Source: Malania oleifera (lineage: Eukaryota > Streptophyta > Magnoliopsida > Santalales > Ximeniaceae). Taken from it: a stretch of DNA of 64,000 nucleotides. Position 1 is the first letter of the stretch, and every line of letters begins with the position of its first letter. The DNA is taken from contig NC_080422.1 of NCBI RefSeq assembly GCF_029873635.1, forward strand, positions 1,592,001-1,656,000, written 5' to 3'. The translations under genes were made by a program, and so were the position numbers. Positions 22,393-34,064 of the stretch are shown here, in pieces. The notes beneath the pieces were generated by a model, which ran no database searches, was not told where the DNA came from, and saw only the letters and a program-made list of their open reading frames with translations.

Positions 22393-22665
22393 AAAAAAAT
22401 GACCGAGCCAACGGACATTAGATCTCAGTCAAACTAATGAAAGTTCTTTTTTTTTTCCCCTCCTTAAATCAATGTAAAATGTCTCTTCCCCAAGTTTTGA
22501 GACAAAATCCAAATAGTCTCTATCAACACATTTTCTTCCTTTCAATTAATAGGACAAAATGTTTTAAAAAAATTATGCATCAACCAAGCAGCATGAAATA
22601 TACAAGGGCCATTCGATTGAAAACAAAATTATCCCCTAATTTGAGAAAGATACAACAACAGTATG

Positions 22666-24059
22666 TGTAGTGACTCAAAGAATAATAGTATTTTAATAAT
22701 AAAGAGGGAGGAAAATAGAAATAGGAACATAAGGAGGCAGTAGACTTCGTCGACGAACGTAGCATTCGTCGACGACATCGCACTTTGGAGATAATAATAA
22801 TTTCAAGAAATTTCTAAATTTTGTCGACGAGAAAATACCAAGAGAAGAATTTGGACTACTCTAAATTTCGTCGACGAAGGGTAAGGTTCGTGGACGAAAT
22901 TACTTAAGGACTCGTTGACGAGATGACGTGGCTTGTCGACGAAGCCCACAGTATAAATAGCCCTAAACTCGTTTTAATCACAGAAAATCAGCGCCGCTCT
23001 CTTCCCTCTCTCTCTTCTATGGCCTCTCCCTTTTTTCTCTTCATTTTCGACCCCGTCAGTCACCGGATCGACGATCTGAGGCCACCACGATGTTCCTGGC
23101 GGAGTTTGCTTCAAGTTTGTTGGAGCGGATTATCGGTGGGGCAAAGTTGGAACTCATCCCAAATCCAGGATAAGGTCTTTTATTGAGAATTTGAGTTTCC
23201 ATAAGTTGTAAGAAATGTAATAGACGTAGAAATAGTAATGTTTTGTTATGAGATTTATGATTTTTAGGATATTAAGTGGAGAACCCTGCGGGTGTTGGAC
23301 CCGTTATAGTAGGGAATTTTTAGCAGGAAACAGGTAAGAGAAATATGCTATGCTAGGTTATTTGTGTATGATTTCAGTATAAAATAATAAATGTTTTACT
23401 AGAGTATTATTCACAGTAGAGATTTATACAATTTATCAAGTATGATTAATATGTTATAGAATTACTGTGTGGCTTGAGAATATAGATATAGTATAGAAAT
23501 ATGTTTTATAGTATTTTCTTGAGTTATCTTTTACAGAATATAAAGACAGTGAATATATGTTACAGCAATTACAGAAATACCATTATTATACAGTTTTATA
23601 GTACCACGACATAGATATTTATAGTTAATTACAGAAACACAATTGATATAAATACATTTTTTCACAGCGTCATGGTTTATACAGTTATTACAGAACATGG
23701 TAAAACAGATAGTTGTATATAGAGATATATTATATAGTATCAGACCCTGTTGGATCATACAGTTATAGAGCACGGTACCGTAGCTACATACAGTATATAG
23801 AGTGCAACCACCTATTTAGATAACACGTGGTATAAAGGTTGATCGCATAGAGCCCACGAGTGGACAGACTCTCCATTAGATATGGGTTGAGGAGGGCTGA
23901 TCAGAATATGGAGTATAGTGATTTATTCCTGATTGGTCAGTCAGGGTAAATCCCACCAACGGGCCACACAACCCTATTATGAGGGGTTCAATCATGACAC
24001 ACAGTTATCCACAGGGAAGATTTCAGTTATTACCATATTTATACAGATTTACAGAGACA

Positions 24060-24097
<38 letters not shown>

Positions 24098-24635
24098 TAG
24101 AAGTATTATGAGTAGAAGCCTAAAGTATAGAAATGTTAAGCAACAGATAAAAGATGATTTATATTACTGGTATTGTACTTTACATATTCAGTTATACATG
24201 ATTATATAGTAATAGATTTTCACAGTATTGTAACTTATTTGCCACACACTAGCAATAACATATTTTGTTTTATTGAGCGTTGGCTCATCCCAATTAATTT
24301 AACATTTTTCAGGTGATCCAAATAGGCGAGTAATTAGACTCGCAGGTAAAGGGGCTTTAGTACTGCCCTGTCAGTAGAGAGTGAGTATTTGTTTTGGAGT
24401 ATTTCTGTATAGCCCTGACCAGTCGTGGATATTTTGGGGAACAGTCAAATATGTATACATTGGGAAACATTTTAACACTCTGGTATTGTATATAATTACA
24501 TATGATTATGTTTATTTGATTTCTACTTCTCGCTGCTTAGGTTGATGATTGAGTTTAATCCAGTATGGTATCAGAGCATTTTAAATGTTATAGTATAAAA
24601 AAAGAAAAAAACTAGTTAAATAGCAGGTCGTTACA
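22666..24635 (+). mobile_element. Solo LTR, type I, TSD GTATG/GTATA
   Basis: About 1.97 kb, TGTAGTG...GTTACA, flanked by GTATG (22661-22665) and GTATA (24636-24640), which match at 4 of 5 positions. It is the same family as the chromovirus LTRs at 25253 and 32157: palindromes of the TTCGTCGACGAA kind (22745-22945), TATAAATA (about 22951), a CT-rich stretch, then conserved islands around 'gagcacggtaccgtagc', 'gggccacacaaccctat' and 'ttgagcgttggctcatccc'. The splice-like 'tttttcag/gtga' is at 24312. A primer-binding-site-like TGGTATCAGAG lies inside the LTR at 24566-24576. An (AT)n microsatellite occupies 24062-24093. Confidence 0.85.
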
Positions 24636-24640
24636 GTATA

Positions 24641-24808
24641 TGTGGAATGTAAGGCGACAAATGAATCAAGCTACTCATAAGTAGTTTGGTAAGAACTCAT
24701 TCAACTCATTTATTGTCTAAATTAGAGATTTCCAAGCCTAGTTTGCAAATTTGTTTAAATAAACGAGTCGAGCCTAAACGCAATTGAGTTCGACTCTTTT
24801 TTTTTTTA
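24641..24808. other. Spacer between solo LTR and copia fossil
   Basis: Short AT-rich host sequence with 'caactcatt' and 'gagtcgagcc' motifs like those at 18100-18620. It ends in a T run (24797-24807) that borders the copia element. Confidence 0.3.
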
Positions 24809-25104
24809 TGTAGAATGGAAGACGAAAACGATAAATTTAAAAACAAGGGGAAACAAAGTTGGATTGAAAACTATACTACTTCATTGATAAGGAAATGACC
24901 ATTATATAGGTTAAAAACAAACGGTTAAAAACACAAAAATAGGCACCACTAACATCATGCTAAACAACTCCTAGGCACTACTAACATTATGCTAAACAAC
25001 TTTTAGGCATTACTAACATCATACTACCACTAACATCATGCTAAACAACTCCTACAAACTAGGCAAAAAATAAAACACATTTGTTGCTATTAATTTATTC
25101 AACA
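24809..25104 (-). repeat. Copia 3' LTR
   Basis: 296 bp; the minus-strand ends are TGTTGAAT...CTACA. It matches 47933-48164, but its left half is longer because a ~32-bp unit ('cactaacatcatgctaaac') is repeated three to four times at about 24944-25062. Next to it (25105-25120) lies the expected purine tract on the minus strand (gagggagagttt). Confidence 0.85.
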
Positions 25105-25252
25105 AACTCTCCCTCAAATTGATGTTCCATACATAACATCAGTTTAATAAGACTTAAACTTTAAAGCATCATCCCTCAGATAAAGTCCTTTGAACTACAA
25201 ACACCAAGTAACTCCCTGAGTTTCTGAAATGCTAGAAATTTGAGAGGCTTTG

Positions 25253-27084
25253 TATAGTGACCTGAAGACGCGTTCGTCGACGACATTGCATTTTGGATAT
25301 AATAACCCCAGAAATTTTCCAAGCACTCGTCGACGAACACAGGGGTTTCGTCGACGAGAAGATACCGAGAAAGGATTATTGGGATGTCTGAAATTCGTCG
25401 ACGAGGGGGCAGGTTCGTTGACGAACTTTCTATAGGACTTGTCAATGAGGTGATGTGGCTCGTCGACGAATCCCGCAGTATAAATAACCCTAAACTCAAT
25501 TAATCGCAGAAAAAACGACATCAAACCTTCTCCTTTCTCTCTCCTACGGCCTCCCCTCCATCTCTCGTCGATTTTGGCCTCGTCAGTTGCTGGATCGATG
25601 ATCTGAGACCATCACGACGCTCTTGGTGGAGTTATTTTCAAGTCTGCTGGGGCGGATCATCGGTGGGATTGAGTCGAGTTTCTCCCTAGAATCAGGGTAA
25701 GGTTTTTTATTCAATTTTTGACCTTCTGGTAGTTGTAAGAAATGATGTAGGCCAAGAAATATTGATATTTGGTTCTGAAAAATATGGTTTTCAGGGTGTG
25801 GAATAGGAAGCCTTGTGGGTGTAGGACCAGTATATGATATGGGCTTTTAGAAAGTTTGGTAAGGGAAACATGCTATGCTAGGAAAACCTAGTATGATTTC
25901 AGTATGAAGTTTATGTTTTACTAGATTATTATTCAGAGCAAAAATTTATGCAATTTATTATTGACATTAAAATATTTTAAATTATAGTGTGGCATGAGAG
26001 TATGAAAACATTATAGAAACATATTTTTACAGTATTTTCAGGAATATGTTTTACATAATATACAGACAGTGAAATGCGTTTACAGTATCTTTCAGAATAC
26101 CATGATGTTACAGTTTTACAGCACCATAACAGGTAGATTTACAGTTTATCTAAGAGAAATACAGTTGATATAGTTACAAAATATTAGAGCATCATGGTTT
26201 ATACAGTTATTACAGAATTATGGTAAAACAGTTAGTGTATATAAAAACGTATTACATGGTATTAGACCCTGATGGATTAGACAGTAGAGCACGGTATCGT
26301 AGTTACAAATATACAGATATTCAGTTTAGAGTGCAACCACTTAACTCAGATAGTAAGTGGTATGAGGTTGATTGTGCCTAGTTGTGGACAGGCTCCCCAT
26401 TAGATATGGGTTAAGGAGGGCCGATCTGATCGAGGAGTAGAGTGATTTACTCTGGTCGGCCAGTCAGGATAGATCCAGCCTTCGGGCCGCACAACCCTGT
26501 CATGAGAGGTTAAATCATGACATACAACCATCCAGGGAAATATTCTAAGATATTATGGTATTATCAGATTTTTTGAAATAGTATTATTATTATGAAAAGT
26601 AATTTCATACAGTTTGACATGTTAAATTATGTAGTTAAAGGTTTTATAATATGTTATGTAGTATCAGCATTTTCAGTTTTAGTTATTTGCACTACTCTTA
26701 ACTCGGATTAATTTTTACAGATCCACATCTAAGTAGCCACACACTAGTGATAGCATGTTTCGTCTTACTGAGTTTTGGCTCATCCCAGTGTTGAATTATT
26801 TTTTAGGTGAGCCAGTTGGGCGAGCGGAATAGGCTCGCAAATAGAGGAGCTATTAGTCTGCCCTTTTTAAGGGTGAGTCTTTTTGAGATTCAATTTTGTT
26901 AGTCCTGGTAGTAGTAAGAGTAGTTCTTAAGAGTACAATGAAATATGTAATATTTGTGGAATATTTAGACACTTTGGTATTGTATAATTATATATGGTTA
27001 TGTTTATTTGACTTTCGCTTCTCGCTGCTTAGGTTGATGGTTGGAAAAAAAAAAAAACCCCCAGTTAAATAGCATGTTGTTACA
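25253..27084 (+). repeat. Chromovirus 5' LTR (type I)
   Basis: Contains about seven palindromes of the TCGTCGACGA kind between 25264 and 25470, a TATA box at 25479-25485, and a CT-rich start. A conserved splice-like donor (GGGTAAGG) is at 25697, an acceptor (TTTTTTAG) at 26806 and a second donor (GGGTGAGT) near 26870. It ends GTTACA. Confidence 0.88.
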
Positions 27085-28530
27085 ATTTTGGTATCAGAGT
27101 CTAGGTTGCTAGGTTCTGTAGACTTTAGAGTGCAGTGGAAGCAATACCAGAGTATAGGAAAGGATTTGAGATTGGTTATAGTATCTGGGTATAAGATTTA
27201 CCGTGGTGGTTTCTGTGTTTTTCTTAGGGTGACAATTTCAGGAAAACCATAGTAAACTATTATCGGGTCATGTGTCTAGGTGACAGAACTGGTTATCAAA
27301 TTAAGATCATAGAAGATAGCTAATTTTGAATAGGTATAGGGTAGGTTTGTGTAGGAGATAAAGTTCTTAAGTGTGTTTCTTATTTTTAGAAAAATTCTAG
27401 AAAGCAGCGGCATGAATGTTGGGGGAGATAGTCCAAGATTTTCCAGTATGGGAGGTGCCGATACGGATGCTGTTCTGCACAGCGTCACCCAACAGGTGAT
27501 GGTTGAAATGACTAAGAGTTTTGGGGAGCGTTGCTGTTCGATCAAGCAGTTTACGCGGATGAAGCCCCCATCCTTTGTTGGAGGAGATGACCCGATTGTA
27601 GCTGAGAATTGGGTTGTAGCTGAGAATTGTGTCCAAGATATCGAAGAGACGTTGACTGTGCTTCCTTGTACAGATGAACAGAAAGTGGTATTTGCAGCAT
27701 TTAAACTGATAGGGGAGGTGAAACGCTAGTGGAGAGCAGTGCGATTGATAGAGGAGCAGAGGCCGGTTTCAATGCCAGTGACTTGAGATCGATTCAAGAA
27801 GCTATTCTTCGAGCGATATTTTTTTTTTGTCGTTCGGAGCACGAAGGCAGCAGAGTTTCTGCATCTAGTACAGGGGCAGATGACTGTATCTCAGTATACA
27901 GTTCAGTTTATCGAGTTGTCACATTTTGCTCCATATCTAGTACCTGATGAAGAGAAAAAGGTCAGAAAGTTTGAAGAGGGATTGTGGCAGAATTTGTTTG
28001 AGTAGGTGATTGGTTTCAGAGTTCAGACATTTACGGAGATTATAGACGAAGCTGCAATCATTAAAAGTGGTATACATAGGGGTATAGAGGCTCAGAATCA
28101 GAGGAAGAGGCTTGCGCCTCAGGATTTTCAGGCTGGCTCCAGTAGGGGTCCATGGAAAGGAGGCCGTGATAGAGGAGATCAAAGGCAGACGACAGGACCC
28201 CGTGAGAATTAGGGCACGTTGTTTTTTCAGGTATGTCAGACGTGTGGGAGACGCCACTTGGGAGAGTGCTTGGCTGGGAGAGGTGTATGTTACCATTGTG
28301 GGAGACCCGACTATATGGCATGTGCATGCTTAGGACCGCAGGACCAAGTTCCAGCTCCCAAGCCCTATCGGAGAGGATATCAGGCAGCTCGTGGAGGATA
28401 TCAGGTGCCTCGTGGAGGCCAGCAAAGGAATGTAGCCTCAACGTGAGTTTACGCTCTTACGCTGGGTGATGCTGAGGCTGCTGCGGATGTGGTGACAGGT
28501 ACATTTACTGTTTTATCATATCCAGTCATT
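27085..28530 (+). pseudogene. Chromovirus leader and gag remnant
   Basis: The primer-binding site at 27089-27099 is followed by an untranslated leader to about 27410. The gag remnant contains the capsid-type stretch 'FTRMKPPSF' near 27550 and a zinc-knuckle-like 'CYHCGRPDYM' near 28290 with nearby basic and proline-rich sequence. Broken. Confidence 0.75.
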
Positions 28531-30340
28531 GTTATTTTTGAATCAGGTGCTAATCATTCATTCATCTCTGCATCTTATGTTAAATTATTTGAGAGTGAGA
28601 CCAAGTCATTAGATATAGAACGGTCAGTAGCTACACTATCAGGATCAGTAATCAGATGTTAGAGGGTACTTAGGGGCTATCTAATAGAAATTCAGGGGAA
28701 AGTGTTACCAGTTGATTTGATTGTATTTGATATGTGTGGGTTTGATAAAATACTGGGTATGGAATGGTTGGCTGCCAATCACGCCAGCATTGATTGTCGT
28801 CGAAAAGAGGTAATTTTTAGACCCCCTAGTACGTAGGAATTCATATCCGTTGGTTCACAGGTACGTGCTCCAACATAGTTGGTGTCAGTTGTGCAGGCGA
28901 GCAGATTACTCCTAGATGGAGGTCAGGGGTTTATAACGTTTGTGAAAGAAGTATCTGAAAATGAATTGAAGATTGACAACACTCTAGTAGTACGATAATT
29001 TCAAGATGTTTTTTCAGAGGAATTACCTGGGTTGCCTCCTGTGTGTGAAGTGGATTTTCCTATAGATTTACCTTCAGGGACCGCGCTGATTTCTAAGGTT
29101 TCTTACCATATGGCTTTAGCCAAATTGGAAAATTTAAAGGAACAGTTGCAAGGCTTGCTGGACAAGGGGTTTATACGACCAAGTGTATCGTCGTGGGGAG
29201 ATCCAGTGTTGTTCGTAAAGAAGAAAGATAGGTTTATAAGGATGTGTATCGATTACAAAGAAATCAATAAGGTTACTATTAAGAATAAATATCCTCTACC
29301 CCGTATAGATGATTTGTTTGATCAGCTTCAGGGTACACGGGTATATTCGAAGATCGACCTTAGATCCGAGTATCATCAAGTAAGAGTAAAAGCAGAGGAT
29401 GTCGCGAAGATAGCTTTCAGGACCAGGTATGGGCACTACGAGTTCCTCGTTATGCCTTTTGGTCTGACGAATGCCCCAGCCGTGTTCATGGACTTGATGA
29501 ATAGAGTTTTCCACTAGTATTTAGATCAGTTTGTAGTAGTTTTCATTGATGATATACTGGTGTACTCGAGGAGTTTTGAGGATCATAAGGTGCATTTGAG
29601 GCAATTACTGCAAACGCTCAGGGAAAAAAAGCTCTATGCCAATTTTAGCAATTGTGAGTTCTGGCTTGAGAAAGTTGCATTTTTAGGCCACGTGATCTCA
29701 GGAGATGGTATATCAGTGGATCCCAGCAAGATCGATGTGGTGGTAAGTTGGGCTAGGCCGAGGAATGTGTAGGAAGTTAGGAGTTTCTTAGGACTGATAG
29801 GTTATTACCATTGTTTTGTTGAGGGGTTTTCGGCTTTATCAAGACCACTCATGTGGTTGACTAGGAAAAATACCAGATTTGCGTAGGATGAAGAATGTGA
29901 GCAGAGTTTCCAGGAATTAAAGCAGCGGCTCGTCACTACACCAGTACTGACGATTCCATCGGGAGGTGATGATTATGTTATCTACAGCGTCACGTATTTG
30001 AAAGGGCTCGATTGTATACTGATGCAGCATGGTAGGGTGGTAACATATGCGTCCAGGCAGTTGAAAGAGTATGAAAAGAACTACCCTACTCACGATTTGA
30101 AGTTGGTTCCGGTTGTACATGCATTGAAGATCTGGAGGCATTACCTTTATGGTGAGAGGTGTGAGATATTTTCTGATCACAAGAGTCTAAAATATTTGTT
30201 CACACAAAAAAAAGTTGAACATGCGGCAGAGGAGGTGGTTGGAACTCATTAAGGATTACGACTGCACCATCAGTTACCGTCCAACTAAAGCAAATGTGGT
30301 GGCTGATGCTTTGAGCCATAAGTCATAGGATACAACGCAG
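28531..30340 (+). pseudogene. Chromovirus protease, reverse transcriptase and RNase H remnant
   Basis: A protease-like region at about 28540-28800 ('ANHSFIS', 'ILGMEWL') is followed by the reverse transcriptase from about 29030, recognised by '[19 protein letters not shown]', 'YSKIDLRS', '[12 protein letters not shown]' and the 'FIDDILVYS' core near 29550. RNase H follows at about 29940-30320 ('[18 protein letters not shown]', '[12 protein letters not shown]'). This is the standard Ty3/gypsy order. Broken. Confidence 0.85.
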
Positions 30341-31894
30341 TTAGTAGTAGCAATTCAGCACCCGATTCAAACGATTCAAATGGAATTGGAAAGACTCGGT
30401 GTGGAATTAGTGAAAGGTGATCCTCAGGTGCTTATTTCCAATTTAGTGTTACATCTTGCACTGTATGAGAGAATTAAAGCTGCTCAGAGAAATGATCCAT
30501 AGTCAGTGGAGATGCTTGCTAGAATACAGGATGGTCAGGGAGAGGAATTCAATATTGCCGATGATGGGCCCCTCAAATTTCGCACCAGATTGTGTGTGCC
30601 TACGAATGTCAGCATCAGAAGAACAATTCTAGAAGAGGCACACAGATCTCTATATACTATTCATCCTGACAGTACGAAAATGTATAGGGATCTACGAGAT
30701 TATTTCTGGTGGAGTGACATGAAGAGGGAAATAGCAGAATTTGTGTAGCAGTGCTTGACGTGCCAACAGGTTAAGGCTGAGCACCAGAGACTGGCTAGTC
30801 AGTTGCAGCCACTTTTCATTCCTGAGTGGTAGTGGGACAATGTATCCATGGATTTCATTACTGGGCTGCCGCCAGCGCCGCATGGTCAGAATGCCATTTG
30901 GGTAGTGGTTGACAGGTTGACGAAGACAGCGCACTTCCTGCCCATTAAAGTCAGCTACCCTATGAATAAGTTAGCAGAGTTTTATATATAAGAGATTGTT
31001 CGACCCCATGGAGTGCCGGTATCCATAGTCTCAGACTGTGACCCTCAATTTATATCACGGTTTTGGAAGAGTCTGCAGGAGTCTTTGGGGATTCAGTTAG
31101 CATTCAGCACTGCTTTTCACCCTCAAACCGATGGTCAGACTGAGAGGACAATCCATATATTAGAAGATATGCTTCGTGCCTGTGTGCCAGACTTTGGAGG
31201 TAGCTGGATTTAGTTTTTGCCGCTAGTTGAATTTTCTTATAATAACAGTTATTAGGCTAGCATCGGCATGACACCCTATGAGACATTATATGGTAGGAGA
31301 TGCCGATCTCCTCTTTTCTAGGATGAAGTAGGTGAAAGACGAATTTTGGGTCTAGAGATAATTCAGCAAGCGTGTGATAAAGTCCGACTTATTCAAGACA
31401 GGATCGATGTAGCGCAGAGTCAGCAGAAAAGCTAAGTAGATACTCGCCGCCGAAAACTAGAATTTGAAGTAGGTGATCATGTATTTCTGAGAATAACTCC
31501 ACTGAAGGGGATCTTGAAATTTGGGAAGAAGGGTAAGTTCAGCCCTAGGTTTATTGGATCATTTGAGATACATGAGAAGATTGGGTCAGTAGCCTATCGG
31601 TTAGCCTTACCGCCATATTTATTTCGAGTTCATGACGCATTTCATATTTCCATGTTAAGAAAATACGTCTCAGATCCTTCCCATATCATCAGTCATGTAG
31701 AACTGGAAGTCAGTGAGATTTTAACATATGAAGAAGCTCCAGTACAAATTTTAGATAGAAAAGAACAAGAATTGCGCAGTAAGAAGATACCATTAGTAAA
31801 AGTTCTATGGAAAAACCACGTGATTGAGGAAGCCTCATGGGAGCTTGAAGATGAAATCAGACGGAAAAACCCTCATTTGTTCGATGAATTATAG
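30341..31894 (+). pseudogene. Chromovirus integrase and chromodomain remnant
   Basis: The integrase zinc-binding part is near 30640-30780 ('CLTCQQVKAEH'). The catalytic core follows, with 'ISRFWKSLQESLG' and 'FHPQTDGQTERTI' near 31030-31150. The C-terminal stretch at 31514-31894 has 'KFSPRFIGSFEI', 'FHISMLRKYV' and a chromodomain-like end ('VKVLWKNHVIEEASWELE'). A C-terminal chromodomain defines plant chromoviruses and is thought to steer integration to marked chromatin. Broken. Confidence 0.82.
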
Positions 31895-32156
31895 TATTGA
31901 TGTATATGCTAGGATGATAATTTTATTTTGTTGAGTTTAGTGTAATTGTAATGTAGAGCATAGGTTAGGTAGTATTTTGGTTTTGGGGGAAATTTTCTTT
32001 TATGGTTGTAATCTCCCAGGACTACCTATGTAACCACGGTATTCCTCCGTCATAAGTGAGAGCAAGTAATAATATAAGTAGACCATTTACCTTTAAGAAG
32101 GAAGGATCATATAAATAAGTGAATTTCGAGGACGAAGTTTTATAAGGAGGAGAGAA
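31895..32156 (+). other. Chromovirus 3' untranslated region
   Basis: Non-coding stretch between integrase and 3' LTR. It ends in a purine-rich tract (about 32145-32156) that should prime second-strand synthesis. It contains the box CCACGGTATTCCTCCGTC at about 32034-32051, shared with LINE 3' ends of this window. Confidence 0.7.
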
Positions 32157-32494
32157 TGTAACAACCCGAAGAATAATGTTATTTAAATGATAAAGAGGGA
32201 CAGAAATAGAAATAGGAACAGAAGGAAGTAGCAGACTTCGTCGACGACATTACATTTTGGATATAAAAACCCTATAAATTTTTTCCAAACACTTGTTGAC
32301 GAACACAGGGGTTTTGTCAACGAGAAGATACAGAGAAAGGATTATTGGGATATCTGAAATTCATCGACGAGGGGGTAGGTTCGTCTATGAACTTTCTATA
32401 GGACTCATCGACGAAGTGACGTGGCTCATCAAAGAATCCCGTAGTATAAATAGCCCTAAACTCAGTTAATCGCAGAAAAAACGACGGCAAACCT

Positions 32495-32525
<31 letters not shown>

Positions 32526-34059
32526 CTACGGCCTCCCCTCCATCTCTCTTCGATTTCGGCCTCGTCAGTTGCCGGATCGACGATCTGAGGCCACCACGAC
32601 GCTTCTGGTGGAATTCTCTTCAAGTCTGCTGGGACGGATCGTCGGTGGGATTGAGTTGAGTTTCTCCCTAGAATCAGGGTAAGGTCTTTTATTCAGTTTT
32701 TGACCTTCTGATAGTTATAAGAAATGATGTAGGTCAGGAAATATTGATATTTGGTTCTAAAAAATGTGGTTTTCAGGGTGTGGAATAGGAAGCCCTGTGG
32801 GTGTAGGACCAGTATACGATAGGGGTTTTTCGATAGTTTGGTAAGGGAAACCTGCTATGCTAGGAAAACCTTATATAATTTCAGTATAAAATTTATGTTT
32901 TACCAGATTATTATTTATAGCAAAAATTTATGCAATCTATTATTGACATTAAAATATTTTAAATTATGGTGTGACATGAGAGTATGAAAACAATATAGAA
33001 ACATGTTTTTACAGTATTTTCAAGAATATGTTTTACAGAATATACAGACGGTGAAATGCGTTTACAGTATCTTTCAGAATACCATGATTTTACAGTTTTA
33101 CAGCACCATAACAGGTAGATTTATAATTTATCTTAGAGAAATACAATTGATATAGTTATAGAATATTACAGCATCATGATTTATACAGTTATTACAGAAT
33201 CATGGTAAAACAGTTAGTGTATATAGAAACATATTATATGGTATCAGACCCTGATGGATCAGGCAGTAGAGCACGATACCGTAGCTACAGATATATAGAT
33301 ATTCAGTTCAGAGTGCAACCATTTAACTCAGATAGTAATTGATATGAGGTCTATCATGCCTAGTTGTGAACAGGCTCCCCATCAAATATGGGTTGAGGAG
33401 GGCTGATCTAACCGAGGAGTAGAGTGGTTTACCCTGGTCGGCTAGCCAAGATAGATCCAGCCTTTGGGCCGCACAATCCTGTCATGAGGGGTTAAATCAT
33501 GACATACAGTCATCTAGGGAAATATTCTCAGATATTATGGTATTATCAGATTTTTCAAAATAGTATTATTATTATGAAAAGTAATTTCATACAATTTGAC
33601 ATGTTAAATTATGTAGCTAAAGGTTTTATAATATGTTATATAGTATCAGCATTTTCAGTTTTAGTTATTAGTACTACTCTTAACTCGGATTAATTTTTAC
33701 AGATCCACATCTCAGCAGCCACACACTAGTGATAGCATGTTTCGTCTTACTGAACTTTGGCTTATCCCAGTGTTGAATTGTTTTTCAGGTGAGCCAGTTG
33801 GGTGAGCAGAGCAGGCTCGCAGATAGATGAGCTATTAGTCTGCCCTTTTTAGGGTGAGTCTTTTTGAGATTCAATTTTGTTAGTCCTGGTAGTAGTAAGA
33901 GTAGTTCTTAAGAGTACAGTGACATGTAATATTTGTGGAATATTTAGACACTCTGGTATTGCATAATTATATATGGTTATGTTTATTTGACTTCTGCTTC
34001 TCGCTGCTTAGGTTGATGATTAGGAAAAGAAATACCCAATTAAATAGCAAGTTGTTACA
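32157..34059 (+). repeat. Chromovirus 3' LTR (type I)
   Basis: Starts TGTAACAACC, ends GTTACA. It has the same architecture as the 5' LTR, with a palindrome ladder (32235-32440), TATAAATA (about 32451), a (CT)n run (32501-32524), a donor-like GGGTAAGG at 32679 and an acceptor-like TTTTTCAG at 33788. Confidence 0.88.
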
Positions 34060-34064
34060 CTTTG

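Larger units (their letters stand above)
25253..34059 (+). mobile_element. Ty3/gypsy chromovirus (Tekay/Del-like), entire but broken
   Basis: Flanked by the 5-bp duplication CTTTG (25248-25252 and 34060-34064), inside the copia element. The 5' LTR is 25253-27084 (1.83 kb) and the 3' LTR 32157-34059 (1.90 kb). A primer site complementary to initiator tRNA-Met (TGGTATCAGAG, 27089-27099) follows the 5' LTR, and a purine tract (about 32145-32156) precedes the 3' LTR. Between them lie gag, protease, reverse transcriptase, RNase H, integrase and a C-terminal chromodomain, the order of Ty3 chromoviruses; the long LTRs and chromodomain suggest the Tekay/Del lineage. The LTRs differ by very roughly 8-10% by eye, mainly by transitions, pointing to an insertion several million years old. 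The coding part has well over ten breaks and is a fossil. Confidence 0.92.

Noticed and set aside
25176-25524. Overlapping minus-strand open frames of about 108 codons with SSTN/RRRISD-like repeats
   Set aside because: They read the CGTCGACGA palindrome ladder of the chromovirus LTR in two frames; similar spurious frames appear in other LTRs (39464-39712, 58579-59088).
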